From an uncultured Gemmatimonadota bacterium (GTDB taxonomy: Bacteria > Gemmatimonadota > Gemmatimonadetes > Gemmatimonadales > Gemmatimonadaceae), in the NCBI GenBank assembly GCA_903882745.1, contig CAIRYG010000002.1, positions 219,020 through 283,019 on the forward strand: a stretch of DNA of 64,000 nt. The letters run 5' to 3'. The position numbers were made by a program, and so were the translations under genes. Positions 15,625 to 24,018 of this stretch are shown here, piece after piece. Numbering within the stretch: the stretch's first letter is position 1; the number at the start of each line of letters is the position of its first letter. The notes under the pieces are model-generated. The model was given only the letters and a program-made list of their open reading frames with translations, was not told the origin of the DNA and did no database searches.

Positions 15625-17451
15625 ATGTTGAATCGTCGGGTTTTCAGCGCTTGGTGGAGCCTCGGCGCCGCGCGCGTGCTCTGCGGCGGGGTGGCTGCGC
15701 TGACCGTGACCGCCTGCGGCGGGAGCGCCGCCGGGAGCGCCGCCGGGAGTGGCGCGCGAACCGCTGCCACCCCGGCGATGGCTCCCTCCGGCCCGCGGGA
15801 GCAGACCGCCGACCAACAGCTCTCACATGTCCTGAGCCGGCTCGCCTTCGGAGCACGCCCGGGTGACGTCTCGCGCGTCCGTGAAATGGGGGTGGACCGG
15901 TGGATCGACCTCCAGCTGCACCCGGACCGGATTGACGACGCCGCCGCCGAGCAGTTTATGCACGAGAACTACAAGCTGCTGGAGGTCGACGCCGCCGAGC
16001 TGCAACGGATGGTTCCCCCGCCTGGCGTGCTGCAGCAGGAAATGGCCGCCCGCACCAAGGGGCGCGAGGCCACCGCCGCCGACAGCGCCGACTATAAAAA
16101 GGCACTCGAAGCCAGCCGTCAGCTCGTGGGCGAAGTGAACAGCGCGCGGGTGACGCGCGCCGCCACTAGCCAGCGCCAACTGCAGGAAGTGATGGTCGAT
16201 TTCTGGCTCAATCACTTCACGGTGTACGCCGCCAAGGGGCCGCAGGCGCGGTATCACTTGGCCGAATACGAGACCAAGTCGATTCGCCCGCATGCGCTCG
16301 GGAAGTTCCGCGACCTCCTTGGCGCGGTGGCCAAGAGCCCCGCGATGCTCTTCTACTTGGATAACTGGCAGAGCCAGGCCGACAGTACACGTCCGCGACT
16401 TGTGATGGCCGGTGGCCGACTCACCGCGCTCTCGCCCGCGCAGATTCGTGCACTGCAAACGCGCGCGGCCGCTGGGGGACGCGGGCAGCAGGCGATTGCT
16501 GCCACTCCACCCCGCGGACGGGCCGGACTCAATGAGAACTACGGGCGTGAGTTGCTCGAACTGCACACCCTGGGCGTGGATGGCGGCTACACACAGGCCG
16601 ATGTGATCAATGTGGCGCGCGCGCTGACCGGCTGGACACTGCAGGGCCCCCGCCAAGCAGAGAGTGGCTTCAACTTTGTGCCGCTGATGCACGACGCCGG
16701 CGAGAAAGTGGTGCTGGGCCATACGCTCGCCGCCGGCCGCGGCGTCGAGGATGGCGAGGAGGTGCTCGACATTGTCGCGCGCCATCCGAGCACCGCGCAT
16801 TACATCGCCTTCAAACTGGCGCGCCATTTTGTGAGTGATACGCCAAGCCCCGCGCTGGTGGATCGCGCGGCGGCGGTTTTTACGGCGACTGATGGCGACA
16901 TTCGCGAGGTGCTGCGGACGATTGTGACGAGTCAGGAGTTTTTTGCGGCGTCGACGTATCGCGGCAAGGTGAAAACACCCTTCGAGGTGGTGGTGAGCAC
17001 CGTGCGCGCGCTCGACGGCAAGCCGGATCCGACGCCGCGCACCGCGCAGCTCGTGGCCGGGCTCGGGCAGCCGATCTTCGGGCATCAGACGCCGGATGGG
17101 TGGCCCGACACCGGCGACAAGTGGATGAACACCGGGGCGATCATGCAGCGGATCAACTTTGGCTTTGTAGCGGCAGCTGGTCGGGTACCCGGTGCGGCAG
17201 CACTCGGATTCCCTGGCGCTGATGCGCTCAAGAACGCGCCGCTCGAGCAACAAGTGGATGGGGTAACGGCAGCACTGCTTGGGGGGTCGATTTCCGCTGA
17301 CACACGCGCCGTACTGTTGAGCGGCACGAATCCGCTGCTTACCGCAACACCGGCCGACGGGGCCATGGCGAGTCGCCCATTACCGCCGATCAAGGGGATC
17401 AATCAAGTCATTGGTCTCGCGCTCGGCTCTCCCGAATTCCAGCGGCGGTAA
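15625..17451 (+). CDS. DUF1800 family lipoprotein
   Basis: A 608-residue exported protein. ATG at 15625 has GGGAG 7 bases upstream and begins a lipoprotein signal, MLNRRVFSAWWSLGAARVLC, with TVTACGGS as lipobox. A Gly-Ser-Ala low-complexity stretch follows. The DUF1800 domain then runs to the end, with LSRLAFGARPGD, VDFWLNHFTVYA, LNENYGRELLELHTLGVDGGYTQADV (near 300, shown only to place it) and WPDTGDKWMN. The biochemical role of DUF1800 is unknown. It is almost always coded beside a DUF1501 protein, as here, with a 2-base gap, so the two probably work together in the envelope. Confidence 0.92.
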   Translation: MLNRRVFSAWWSLGAARVLCGGVAALTVTACGGSAAGSAAGSGARTAATPAMAPSGPREQTADQQLSHVLSRLAFGARPGDVSRVREMGVDRWIDLQLHPDRIDDAAAEQFMHENYKLLEVDAAELQRMVPPPGVLQQEMAARTKGREATAADSADYKKALEASRQLVGEVNSARVTRAATSQRQLQEVMVDFWLNHFTVYAAKGPQARYHLAEYETKSIRPHALGKFRDLLGAVAKSPAMLFYLDNWQSQADSTRPRLVMAGGRLTALSPAQIRALQTRAAAGGRGQQAIAATPPRGRAGLNENYGRELLELHTLGVDGGYTQADVINVARALTGWTLQGPRQAESGFNFVPLMHDAGEKVVLGHTLAAGRGVEDGEEVLDIVARHPSTAHYIAFKLARHFVSDTPSPALVDRAAAVFTATDGDIREVLRTIVTSQEFFAASTYRGKVKTPFEVVVSTVRALDGKPDPTPRTAQLVAGLGQPIFGHQTPDGWPDTGDKWMNTGAIMQRINFGFVAAAGRVPGAAALGFPGADALKNAPLEQQVDGVTAALLGGSISADTRAVLLSGTNPLLTATPADGAMASRPLPPIKGINQVIGLALGSPEFQRR

Positions 17452-17453
17452 TC

Positions 17454-18704
17454 ATGCAACGTCGATTCTTTCTGCGGTCTGGTGCGGCCGCGCTCGTCAC
17501 GATGGGGCTGAGCCCCTCGTTTCTGCGGCGCACCGCGTTCGGCATGGAGTTGCCCGCGGCACAGAAGGGGAAAGTGCTCATCTGCCTCTTTCAGCGCGGC
17601 GCGGCCGATGCCTTGAATGTGGTGGTCCCCTTTGGCGACCCCAACTACTACAAGCTCCGTCCCAACATCGCGATTCCGACGCCGCTGAATGGACGCGGGA
17701 CTGCTGGGGCGATCGACTTGGATGGCTTCTTTGGATTTCACCCGATGCTCGCGCCGTTGCAGCCGCTGTATGCTCGCGGGATGCTCGCACCGATTCACGC
17801 GGTTGGAAGCCCGAGCAGCACGCGCTCGCATTTCGACGCGCAGGATTACATGGAGAGCGGCACCCCCGACAACAAAGGCACAGGAGACGGCTGGCTGAAT
17901 CGCTATCTCGCCATGAACGGCACCTGTCAGCAGTGTGAGGTGACGCCATTCCGCGCGGTGGCCATGGTGGAGCAGACGCCGCGCATCCTGCAGGGGAACG
18001 CACCGGCCGTTGCGATGGGTTCGCTCGACCAGTTCACCGTGCGCAGCACGGGGGACGCGGTCACGCGCCTGGAAGCGCTCTACCGCAACGGCACCCCCGA
18101 TGCGATTCATGGCGCCGGCGCCGAGATGTTTGACGCCGTGAAGATGCTGAAGAGCGCCAACCCGCAACAGTATCAGCCGCGGAATGGTGCCTCGTATCCC
18201 AACACGCAATTTGGCAACCGGTTGCGGCAGGTGGCACAGCTCATCAAGTCGAATGTCGGACTTGAGATTGCCTTTGCCGATATCGGCGGCTGGGACACGC
18301 ATGTGAACCAAGGCAGTGTGACTGGCGCGCTCGCGGGACGACTCGACGATTTCGCCAAGTCGATTGCGGCGCTCGTCACCGACCTCGGCGACAAGATGGA
18401 CGATGTGGTGATTCTCACCATGAGTGAGTTCGGCCGCATGGCGCGTCAGAATGGCAATGGCGGCACCGATCACGGACATGCCGGCGCCATGATGGTCATT
18501 GGCGGCCAGGTGAAAGGACAGAAGGTGTACGGCTCGTGGCCCGGACTGGCGCCCGAGAAGTTGTATGAAGGACGTGACTTAGCACTCACGACCGACTTCC
18601 GTACGGTGTTCCGCGAGATTGCCACGCGACACATGGGTGCGACAAAGCCCGAAGCACTCTTTCCAGGGTTCAGCGGCGGCAGCGCACTCGGATTGCTGGG
18701 CTAA
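17454..18704 (+). CDS. DUF1501 family protein (sulfatase-like), Tat-exported
   Basis: A 416-residue protein with a twin-arginine signal, QRRFFLRSGAAALVTMGLSP at residues 2-21. DUF1501 proteins belong to the alkaline phosphatase/sulfatase-like superfamily: FQRGAADALNVVVPFGD (near 43), FADIGGWDTHVNQG (near 276) and MSEFGRMARQNGNGGTDHGHAGAMMV (about 322-347), with the metal-binding Asp/His cluster. The substrate is unknown. Translation follows directly from the DUF1800 gene. The pair may modify or handle a surface polymer, and a deacetylase gene follows. Confidence 0.92.
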   Translation: MQRRFFLRSGAAALVTMGLSPSFLRRTAFGMELPAAQKGKVLICLFQRGAADALNVVVPFGDPNYYKLRPNIAIPTPLNGRGTAGAIDLDGFFGFHPMLAPLQPLYARGMLAPIHAVGSPSSTRSHFDAQDYMESGTPDNKGTGDGWLNRYLAMNGTCQQCEVTPFRAVAMVEQTPRILQGNAPAVAMGSLDQFTVRSTGDAVTRLEALYRNGTPDAIHGAGAEMFDAVKMLKSANPQQYQPRNGASYPNTQFGNRLRQVAQLIKSNVGLEIAFADIGGWDTHVNQGSVTGALAGRLDDFAKSIAALVTDLGDKMDDVVILTMSEFGRMARQNGNGGTDHGHAGAMMVIGGQVKGQKVYGSWPGLAPEKLYEGRDLALTTDFRTVFREIATRHMGATKPEALFPGFSGGSALGLLG

Positions 18705-18722
18705 TCTGATTATTGTTCCTGC

Positions 18723-19700
18723 GTGACCAACCATCGACTGTTGCTCGTTGCCGCGTGTGTGTTTGCCGCGGCAACGCTCCCCGCTCAAAACGCCACCGGC
18801 ACCGCGACTCCAAGCGCCGCGACTCCAAGCGCGGCGACTCCAAGCGCCGCGACTCGCGCGCCGAATCAGAACGGCCGTGTGCCGATTCTCGAGTATCACC
18901 TCATTGGTGACAAAGACGGTACTTACAGCCGCGAGGTGAATCACTTTCGGCGCGACATCCAGCTGTTGTATGATCGCGGGTATCGTCCGATCACCGTTGC
19001 GCAGTTGATGGATAAGAAGTTCGACATTCCCGCGGGCACCTCACCGGTCGTCTTCACTTTTGACGACGCGTCGCCGGGGCAGTTCCGCTACCTCGAGAAG
19101 AATGGGCAGTTGGAGATTGACCCCAACAGCGCGGTTGGTATTTGGCTCGACTTCAACAAGAAGCATCCGGATTGGAAGAACCGCGCCACCTTCTGCCTGC
19201 TCCCGGCGGCGAAGGCGGGGCATGCGTTCTTTGGCGAGAAGGGCATTGAAGGACAGAAGTCCGAGTGGCGCTTCAAGAAAGTGAAGTTCCTGGCGGACCA
19301 GGGGTTCGAGCTTTGCAACCACACGCTCTGGCATGCGCAGCTCAACAAGTATCCGGATGGCTTTGTGCAGGAGCAGATTGCGCGTGGCGTGATGGCCATC
19401 GATTCGGCGGTGCCGGGCTACAAGGTGCGCACCATGGCACTCCCGCAGGGGCTGTGGCCAAAGAACCGTCCACTGGCTTGGCAGGGGAGCTGGACCGACA
19501 AGAAGAGCGGCCGCACGATCCACTACGCGCACGACGGAGTGCTCGAAGTGGCGGGGCCGGCGGCGCCGAGCCCGTTTACCGGGGCATTCAACACGCACAG
19601 CCTGCCGCGTGTGCAGGTGATCGGGAACGCGATCGAGAAGACACTCGATCGGCTCGAGGCGACACACGAGCGCTTCGTGGTGGGAAGCGCCAAGCCCTGA
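18723..19700 (+). CDS. Exported polysaccharide deacetylase (NodB-type)
   Basis: A 325-residue protein starting at GTG 18723, with a signal peptide (MTNHRLLLVAACVFAAATLP, cleaved after QA/AQ near 22) and then a TPSAA repeat linker. The NodB domain has the catalytic pair in FTFDDAS (D114, D115) and the zinc histidines in NHTLWH (H200, H204). It would remove acetyl groups from N-acetylated polysaccharide in the periplasm or at the surface. ILEYHLIGDKDGTYS near 55 is the usual leading strand. It follows DUF1800/DUF1501 by 18 bases and may be in their operon. Confidence 0.9.
   Translation: MTNHRLLLVAACVFAAATLPAQNATGTATPSAATPSAATPSAATRAPNQNGRVPILEYHLIGDKDGTYSREVNHFRRDIQLLYDRGYRPITVAQLMDKKFDIPAGTSPVVFTFDDASPGQFRYLEKNGQLEIDPNSAVGIWLDFNKKHPDWKNRATFCLLPAAKAGHAFFGEKGIEGQKSEWRFKKVKFLADQGFELCNHTLWHAQLNKYPDGFVQEQIARGVMAIDSAVPGYKVRTMALPQGLWPKNRPLAWQGSWTDKKSGRTIHYAHDGVLEVAGPAAPSPFTGAFNTHSLPRVQVIGNAIEKTLDRLEATHERFVVGSAKP
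18806..18850 (+). repeat. In-frame 15-bp tandem repeat, 3 copies
   Basis: Unit GACTCCAAGCGCCGC (one base different in the second copy), encoding Thr-Pro-Ser-Ala-Ala in the linker after the signal peptide of the deacetylase. Confidence 0.92.
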
Positions 19701-19709
19701 GTCACAGTG

Positions 19710-19736
19710 CCGACGCCGGTCCGTGACCGGCGTCGG
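19710..19736. terminator. Bidirectional hairpin between convergent genes
   Basis: A perfect 11-bp stem CCGACGCCGGT/ACCGGCGTCGG with a CCGTG loop, placed exactly between the deacetylase stop and the stop of the minus-strand TPR gene. Confidence 0.8.
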
Positions 19737-20330
19737 TTAGATCTTCCAGTCGCGCAGTGTTTTGAGTGCGCTGCCAAGCGCGGCGCGTTGTGCATCGTGC
19801 GTCGCGTTGGCGAGGAGCCCTTCGTACGTCGCAATCGCGAGCTTCAGCGCGACAGGATCATTCTCGGCGCCGGCGAGTGCGGCGGCGTTGTCGGCGAGAT
19901 TCGCTTGCGCGAGTTGGTCGTCTGGAAAGCGCGTCACCACCTGCTGCCAGCGCTGTGTGCGCTGGCGGGGCGAGGATTCCGTGAGCGCCCAGAGATGCCA
20001 GGCGGCGCGATTTTCCGGATCGGCGGCCAGCGCGCGTGAGGCGAGCCCACCCACCACGTCGGGTCCCCGTCCGGTGAGCCAGTACGCGTTGGCGAGTGCA
20101 ACCAACACTTTCGCGTTGTTCGGTTCGCGGCCAGCGATCACTTCATAGATCGGGCCCGCGACTTCGTGCATTTCGCGGTAGGGCTCGACCGCGATCAGGA
20201 GCTGATCGGAGGGTGCCGCTTCGGCGAGTGTGGAGACCTGCTCCAAGAGTCGGGGCACGTCGCCGCGCTGATGATATTCTTGGACGATGGCGCCGAGTGC
20301 AGCGCGGATGTCGGTGAAAGGCGAGAGCAT
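19737..20330 (-). CDS. Tetratricopeptide-like protein
   Basis: A 197-residue all-helical soluble protein. Alternating helices show TPR-like spacing: PNNAKVLVALANAYWLTGRG near 90, NRAAWHLWALTESSP near 120, and DQLAQANLADNAAALAGAE near 150. It starts MLSPFTDIRAALGAIVQEYH. The N-terminal 80 residues (EAAPSDQLLIAVEPYREMH) may be a thioredoxin-like or extra helical part. Such proteins are scaffolds; no partner is indicated by the neighbourhood, which is rho on the divergent side and the deacetylase on the convergent side. Confidence 0.7.
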   Translation of the reverse strand: MLSPFTDIRAALGAIVQEYHQRGDVPRLLEQVSTLAEAAPSDQLLIAVEPYREMHEVAGPIYEVIAGREPNNAKVLVALANAYWLTGRGPDVVGGLASRALAADPENRAAWHLWALTESSPRQRTQRWQQVVTRFPDDQLAQANLADNAAALAGAENDPVALKLAIATYEGLLANATHDAQRAALGSALKTLRDWKI

Positions 20331-20736
20331 AGGCAGAGGAATCTAAACGGTCTGGTGGGAGTGAGTGCACCGCACGGGGGTGCAAGCCCTCACCGACTGG
20401 GGGACAGCCGTGGCGACACCCGGTGGGTGGGTTGCGCGATTCGTGAGCGGACGCCATACTCAATGGTGAGCGCCCTGTTGCACTTGGGGGCTGAGAGTTG
20501 TCGCTGGTCCGCGTGTGAACTGTCCACGCATACCGCGACCCGAAGATGTGGCGGAGGCTGTGCCTCTGCGCTGTCTCTCCAGATTGAGCAACGTTCGCGT
20601 TTCCCCCGTGTTTTTAAGATTCGCGTGGCCATTGTGGGCCTGCGGATAGATGGATGGATTTGCGCTTTTCTTGGCGCCGTAGCGGCCGCTCCGCGGCCAT
20701 CGTGTACCCAACCGAATCACTCGTACTACACACTGC
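20331..20736. other. 406-bp divergent intergenic region upstream of rho
   Basis: No credible gene on either strand. The left third (about 20,349-20,440) is very GC-rich and can fold: GTGAG...CTCAC around an inner GCACC...GGTGC stem, then GCCGTGGC and ACCC-GGT-GGGT hairpins. The rest is of mixed composition with a T-rich patch at about 20,608. It must hold promoters for the TPR gene and rho. A rho leader that mediates autoregulation is plausible. I could not match it to a known riboswitch, 6S, SRP or RNase P RNA. Confidence 0.4.
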
Positions 20737-22539
20737 ATGACTGAACCACGACGCCCCGCTCGTCGCGGCCGCACCCCGCGTGCCCGCTCGACCGACGCTG
20801 CTCCCGCGCAGGACATGGCCGGGGAAGCCGATCCGTACCGCGACGCCAGCGAGAGTCCTGCGCCCAGTGCGCCCTCACCGGCCACTCCAGACGCCACATC
20901 AGACGCCACATCAGATGGATCGGCCAAGCCGCGTCAGCCACGTCGTCGTGGACCGCGCGTCCCGAAGGCGGGAGCAGCCGATGCCGCTGGTACCACTGAA
21001 TCCACGCCAGAAGCGCCGCGAGCGGAAGCGCCGCGCGTAGAAGCGCCACGCGCCGAACCGATCGCCGAGGCGCCGCAGTCCCCGCGTCACGAGCGTCAGG
21101 ACCAGCGAATGGATGGGCAGGCCTATTCCCAGCAGCCGCAGGGGCAGGGCCAGCCGCAGGGCCAGGGGCAGGGCCAGTCGCAGGGTGGACGGCACCATCA
21201 CAATCCGCGCCAGGGGCAGCCGGGGCAGCATCCGGGCCAGGGCGGCGACCAGCAGCGTGGTGCGCGCCGTGGGCGTCGGAATCGTCGGGGTCGTCAGCGG
21301 AATGGCAGTGGCGGCGGTATGCAGAACGGCGGCGGACAGGGACCGAATGGCAACATGGCGAGCACCGGGGGATTCACCTCGGGTGAGCCGCGGCTCGACG
21401 GGCCGCCGCCGACGGTCTCGCCAGATGCGCCGACGGTTGGCTGGTATGATCCTTCGCGTGACGCTGGGTTCGTCCGCCGACCGGGCAATAGCTATCTCGC
21501 CGACCAGGGCGATGCCTACGTGCACCCGTTCTTCGTGCGGAAGTTCGGACTGCGGCGCGGCGACAAGCTGGCCGCGACCACCGGCCGCGATCACCGGAAC
21601 CGATTGATGGTCACCGATATCACGGCGATCAACGACATGGAACCGAACCTCGAAGTGCGGCGCCCTGACTTTGGGTCGCTCACCGCGAGCTATCCCGAGC
21701 GGAAGCTGACGCTCGAGACGGGGCGTTCGGCGAAGGGGGGTCCGGAACTCACGCGTCGCGCGATCGACTTGATTGCGCCGATTGGCTACGGCCAGCGTGC
21801 GCTGATCGTGGCGCCGGCCCGCGCCGGCAAAACGATGTTGCTCCAAGCGATCACCGAAGGCGTGGCGATCAATCACCCGAATGCCGTGTTGCTGATCCTG
21901 TTGGTGGATGAGCGTCCCGAGGAAGTGAGCGAAGCGATCTCGTGGGGTGTTGGCGAGGTTGTGGCGAGCAGCTTCGATCAGCCGGCGTCGCGCCACGTCG
22001 AAGTCACCGAAATGGTACTCGAGCGTGCGCGTCGTGAAGTCGAACTGGGCAAGGACGTCGTGATTGTGCTCGACTCGCTGACGCGTATGGCACGTGCATT
22101 CAATACGGCCGAGCGTGGCACGGGACGTACGCTGTCGGGCGGCTTGGACAGCTCGGCGATGGCACGGCCGAAGGCGTTCTTTGGATCGGCCCGTTCGATC
22201 GCCCCAGAGCATGGCGGTGGATCGCTCACGATTATTGCGACCGCGCTGGTTGAAACGGGCTCGCGTATGGATGACGTGATCTTCGAAGAGTTCAAGGGCA
22301 CGGGCAACTGCGAGATCAAGCTCGATCGCGGGCTGGCCGAGAAGCGTATTTTCCCGGCATTCGATATTGCGACGAGCGGGACGCGTCGCGAGGAAAAACT
22401 GTATCGGCAGGATCAGATCGACGCGATCTACACGCTGCGTCGCGGGCTGCAGCAGATGCCGCCGACGAGCGGCATGGAGTGGCTGATCAAGCGGATCGCC
22501 GGCACGACAAGCAACGAAGCGCTCTTGGCTGGGTTGTAG
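20737..22539 (+). CDS. rho: Transcription termination factor Rho with long disordered N-terminal extension
   Basis: A 600-residue hexameric RNA helicase that ends transcription. The first 220 or so residues are disordered: Ala/Pro/Glu/Arg, then a Gln-Gly rich stretch (about 127-165), then Arg-Gly and Asn-Gly rich sequence. The RNA-binding OB fold follows (DAGFVRRPGNSYLADQGDAYV). The P-loop is APARAGKT (359-366), where E. coli has APPKAGKT. Walker B (DVVIVLDSLTRMARAFN) and the C-terminal LDRGLAEKRIFPAFD are intact, so it should be active. The extension would lengthen RNA contacts or drive condensation. A terminator follows. Confidence 0.97.
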   Translation: MTEPRRPARRGRTPRARSTDAAPAQDMAGEADPYRDASESPAPSAPSPATPDATSDATSDGSAKPRQPRRRGPRVPKAGAADAAGTTESTPEAPRAEAPRVEAPRAEPIAEAPQSPRHERQDQRMDGQAYSQQPQGQGQPQGQGQGQSQGGRHHHNPRQGQPGQHPGQGGDQQRGARRGRRNRRGRQRNGSGGGMQNGGGQGPNGNMASTGGFTSGEPRLDGPPPTVSPDAPTVGWYDPSRDAGFVRRPGNSYLADQGDAYVHPFFVRKFGLRRGDKLAATTGRDHRNRLMVTDITAINDMEPNLEVRRPDFGSLTASYPERKLTLETGRSAKGGPELTRRAIDLIAPIGYGQRALIVAPARAGKTMLLQAITEGVAINHPNAVLLILLVDERPEEVSEAISWGVGEVVASSFDQPASRHVEVTEMVLERARREVELGKDVVIVLDSLTRMARAFNTAERGTGRTLSGGLDSSAMARPKAFFGSARSIAPEHGGGSLTIIATALVETGSRMDDVIFEEFKGTGNCEIKLDRGLAEKRIFPAFDIATSGTRREEKLYRQDQIDAIYTLRRGLQQMPPTSGMEWLIKRIAGTTSNEALLAGL

Positions 22540-22560
22540 GTCGTTTCGTTCACGAACGAC

Positions 22561-22593
22561 ACGCGGCCCCGCGCACATCGCGCGGGGCCGCGT
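22561..22593. terminator. Strong terminator between rho and the convergent dipeptidase gene
   Basis: A perfect 14-bp stem ACGCGGCCCCGCGC with its complement and an ACATC loop, followed on the plus strand by TGCTTATT. It lies 21 bases after the rho stop and 23 bases before the stop of the minus-strand gene. Confidence 0.85.
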
Positions 22594-22616
22594 TGCTTAT
22601 TCCGGACGACGACGCG

Positions 22617-24017
22617 TTACTTTGCGACTTCCTCGTAGAGTACGGCCATCGCGCGGAGTCCGCGGCGCAGATTGTCGACGCTGATCCATTCGTCCGGCGC
22701 GTGCGCGTTCTCCCCGGGCAATCCAAAGCCCACGAGCAACACCGGTGCTTTCAGAATCCGCTCAAAGTCGCCAACCACGGGAATCGACCCGCCCTCGCCA
22801 ACAATCACCGCGTCGCGCTTGAACGCCGCTTTGAGTGCGATCTGCGCCGCATCAAACAACGGACCGTCGAGCTCGGCGCGCCACGGCTTTCCACCATGCA
22901 GGTGCGTGACGGTGACCTTCACACCAGCGGGCGCGACCTTCTTCACGTGCGCCTTCATCAGCTTTTCGATCTGCTTGGGGTCCTGCCCCGGTACTAATCG
23001 GCAGCTGACCTTTGCCATGGACTTGCCGGGGAGCACCGTCTTGGCCCCTTCGCCAGTATAGCCGCTGAGCAGGCCATTCACTTCACAGGTCGGGCGCGTC
23101 CACAACTTCTCGAGCGTTGTGTAACCTGGCTCACCACCGAGCGCTTTCACACCAAGTTCGCGCATGAATGTGGTGTCCTTGAACGGCAGCATCTTCATGC
23201 CTTTGCGCACGGCGGCGGTGAACGGCTTGATGCCGTCGTAGAACCCCTTGATGGCGACCTTCCCCTTGGCATCGTGGAAGGTCGCGAGGATCCGCGCGAG
23301 CGCCATGCCAGGGTTCACCACAGCGCCGCCGTACATGCCGGAATGCAGATCGCTGTTCGGCCCTTCGACGTTGATCTCGAAATAGGCGAGTCCACGGAGC
23401 GAGCTCAGGATGCTCGGAATCCCAGGCGCGAACATCGCGGAATCGGAGATCACCACGCCGTCGCAGGCGAGCCGTTTCTTGTGCTGCTCAATAAACGGCG
23501 CGAGATGCTCGCTTCCCACTTCTTCTTCGCCCTCGGCGAGCACGATCACATTGCACGGTAGCGTGCCACGCACGGCGAGATGCGCTTCGAGCGCCTTGAC
23601 GTGCACCCAGAGCTGTCCCTTGTCGTCCACCGAGCCGCGGGCAAAAATCTTGCCGTCGCGAATCGTGGGTTCAAAGGCCGGGCTCGTCCAGAGCTCGAGT
23701 GGTTCGGCGGGCTGTACGTCGTAGTGGCCGTAGATCAGCAACGTTGGCGCGCCAGCGGGCGCCTTCCGCCATTCGGCGAGTACCACCGGATGCCCCGGTG
23801 TTTCGTGCACGGCGCTCGTGAATCCGATGCTGGTGAGTTTGTCGTTGAGCCACTTCGCCGCGCGACGCGTGTCGGGATTGTGCTCGCTGCGCGCGCTGAT
23901 GCTCGGAATACGGAGGAAGTCAAAGAGCTCGTCGTGAATGCGCTGATCATTGTCAGCGAGCCAGTGATCGAGATCGGCAGGAACCATCGGCTTGGTGGTG
24001 CGACGAGTGGTGCTCAT
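22617..24017 (-). CDS. M20 family dipeptidase
   Basis: A 466-residue zinc dipeptidase of the carnosinase/PepV-like group. Metal ligands: IYGHYDVQP (H98, D100), GSVDDKGQ (bridging D131 or D132), LAEGEEEVGS (catalytic E165, E166). The lid-domain histidine is in NSDLHSGMYGG, and GGSIPVVGDF and NAHAPDEWI complete the C-terminal site. ATG at 24017 follows the stop of the upstream glycosyltransferase gene by one base, so the two are coupled; the longer frame 5' of this is rejected. It has no signal peptide and would act on dipeptides in the cytoplasm. Confidence 0.93.
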   Translation of the reverse strand: MSTTRRTTKPMVPADLDHWLADNDQRIHDELFDFLRIPSISARSEHNPDTRRAAKWLNDKLTSIGFTSAVHETPGHPVVLAEWRKAPAGAPTLLIYGHYDVQPAEPLELWTSPAFEPTIRDGKIFARGSVDDKGQLWVHVKALEAHLAVRGTLPCNVIVLAEGEEEVGSEHLAPFIEQHKKRLACDGVVISDSAMFAPGIPSILSSLRGLAYFEINVEGPNSDLHSGMYGGAVVNPGMALARILATFHDAKGKVAIKGFYDGIKPFTAAVRKGMKMLPFKDTTFMRELGVKALGGEPGYTTLEKLWTRPTCEVNGLLSGYTGEGAKTVLPGKSMAKVSCRLVPGQDPKQIEKLMKAHVKKVAPAGVKVTVTHLHGGKPWRAELDGPLFDAAQIALKAAFKRDAVIVGEGGSIPVVGDFERILKAPVLLVGFGLPGENAHAPDEWISVDNLRRGLRAMAVLYEEVAK

Positions 24018-24018
24018 A

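Noticed and set aside
20349..20440. Possible cobalamin riboswitch upstream of rho
   Set aside because: A short stretch (GGGTGCAAGCCC) recalls the B12-box region, but the other conserved blocks are missing.
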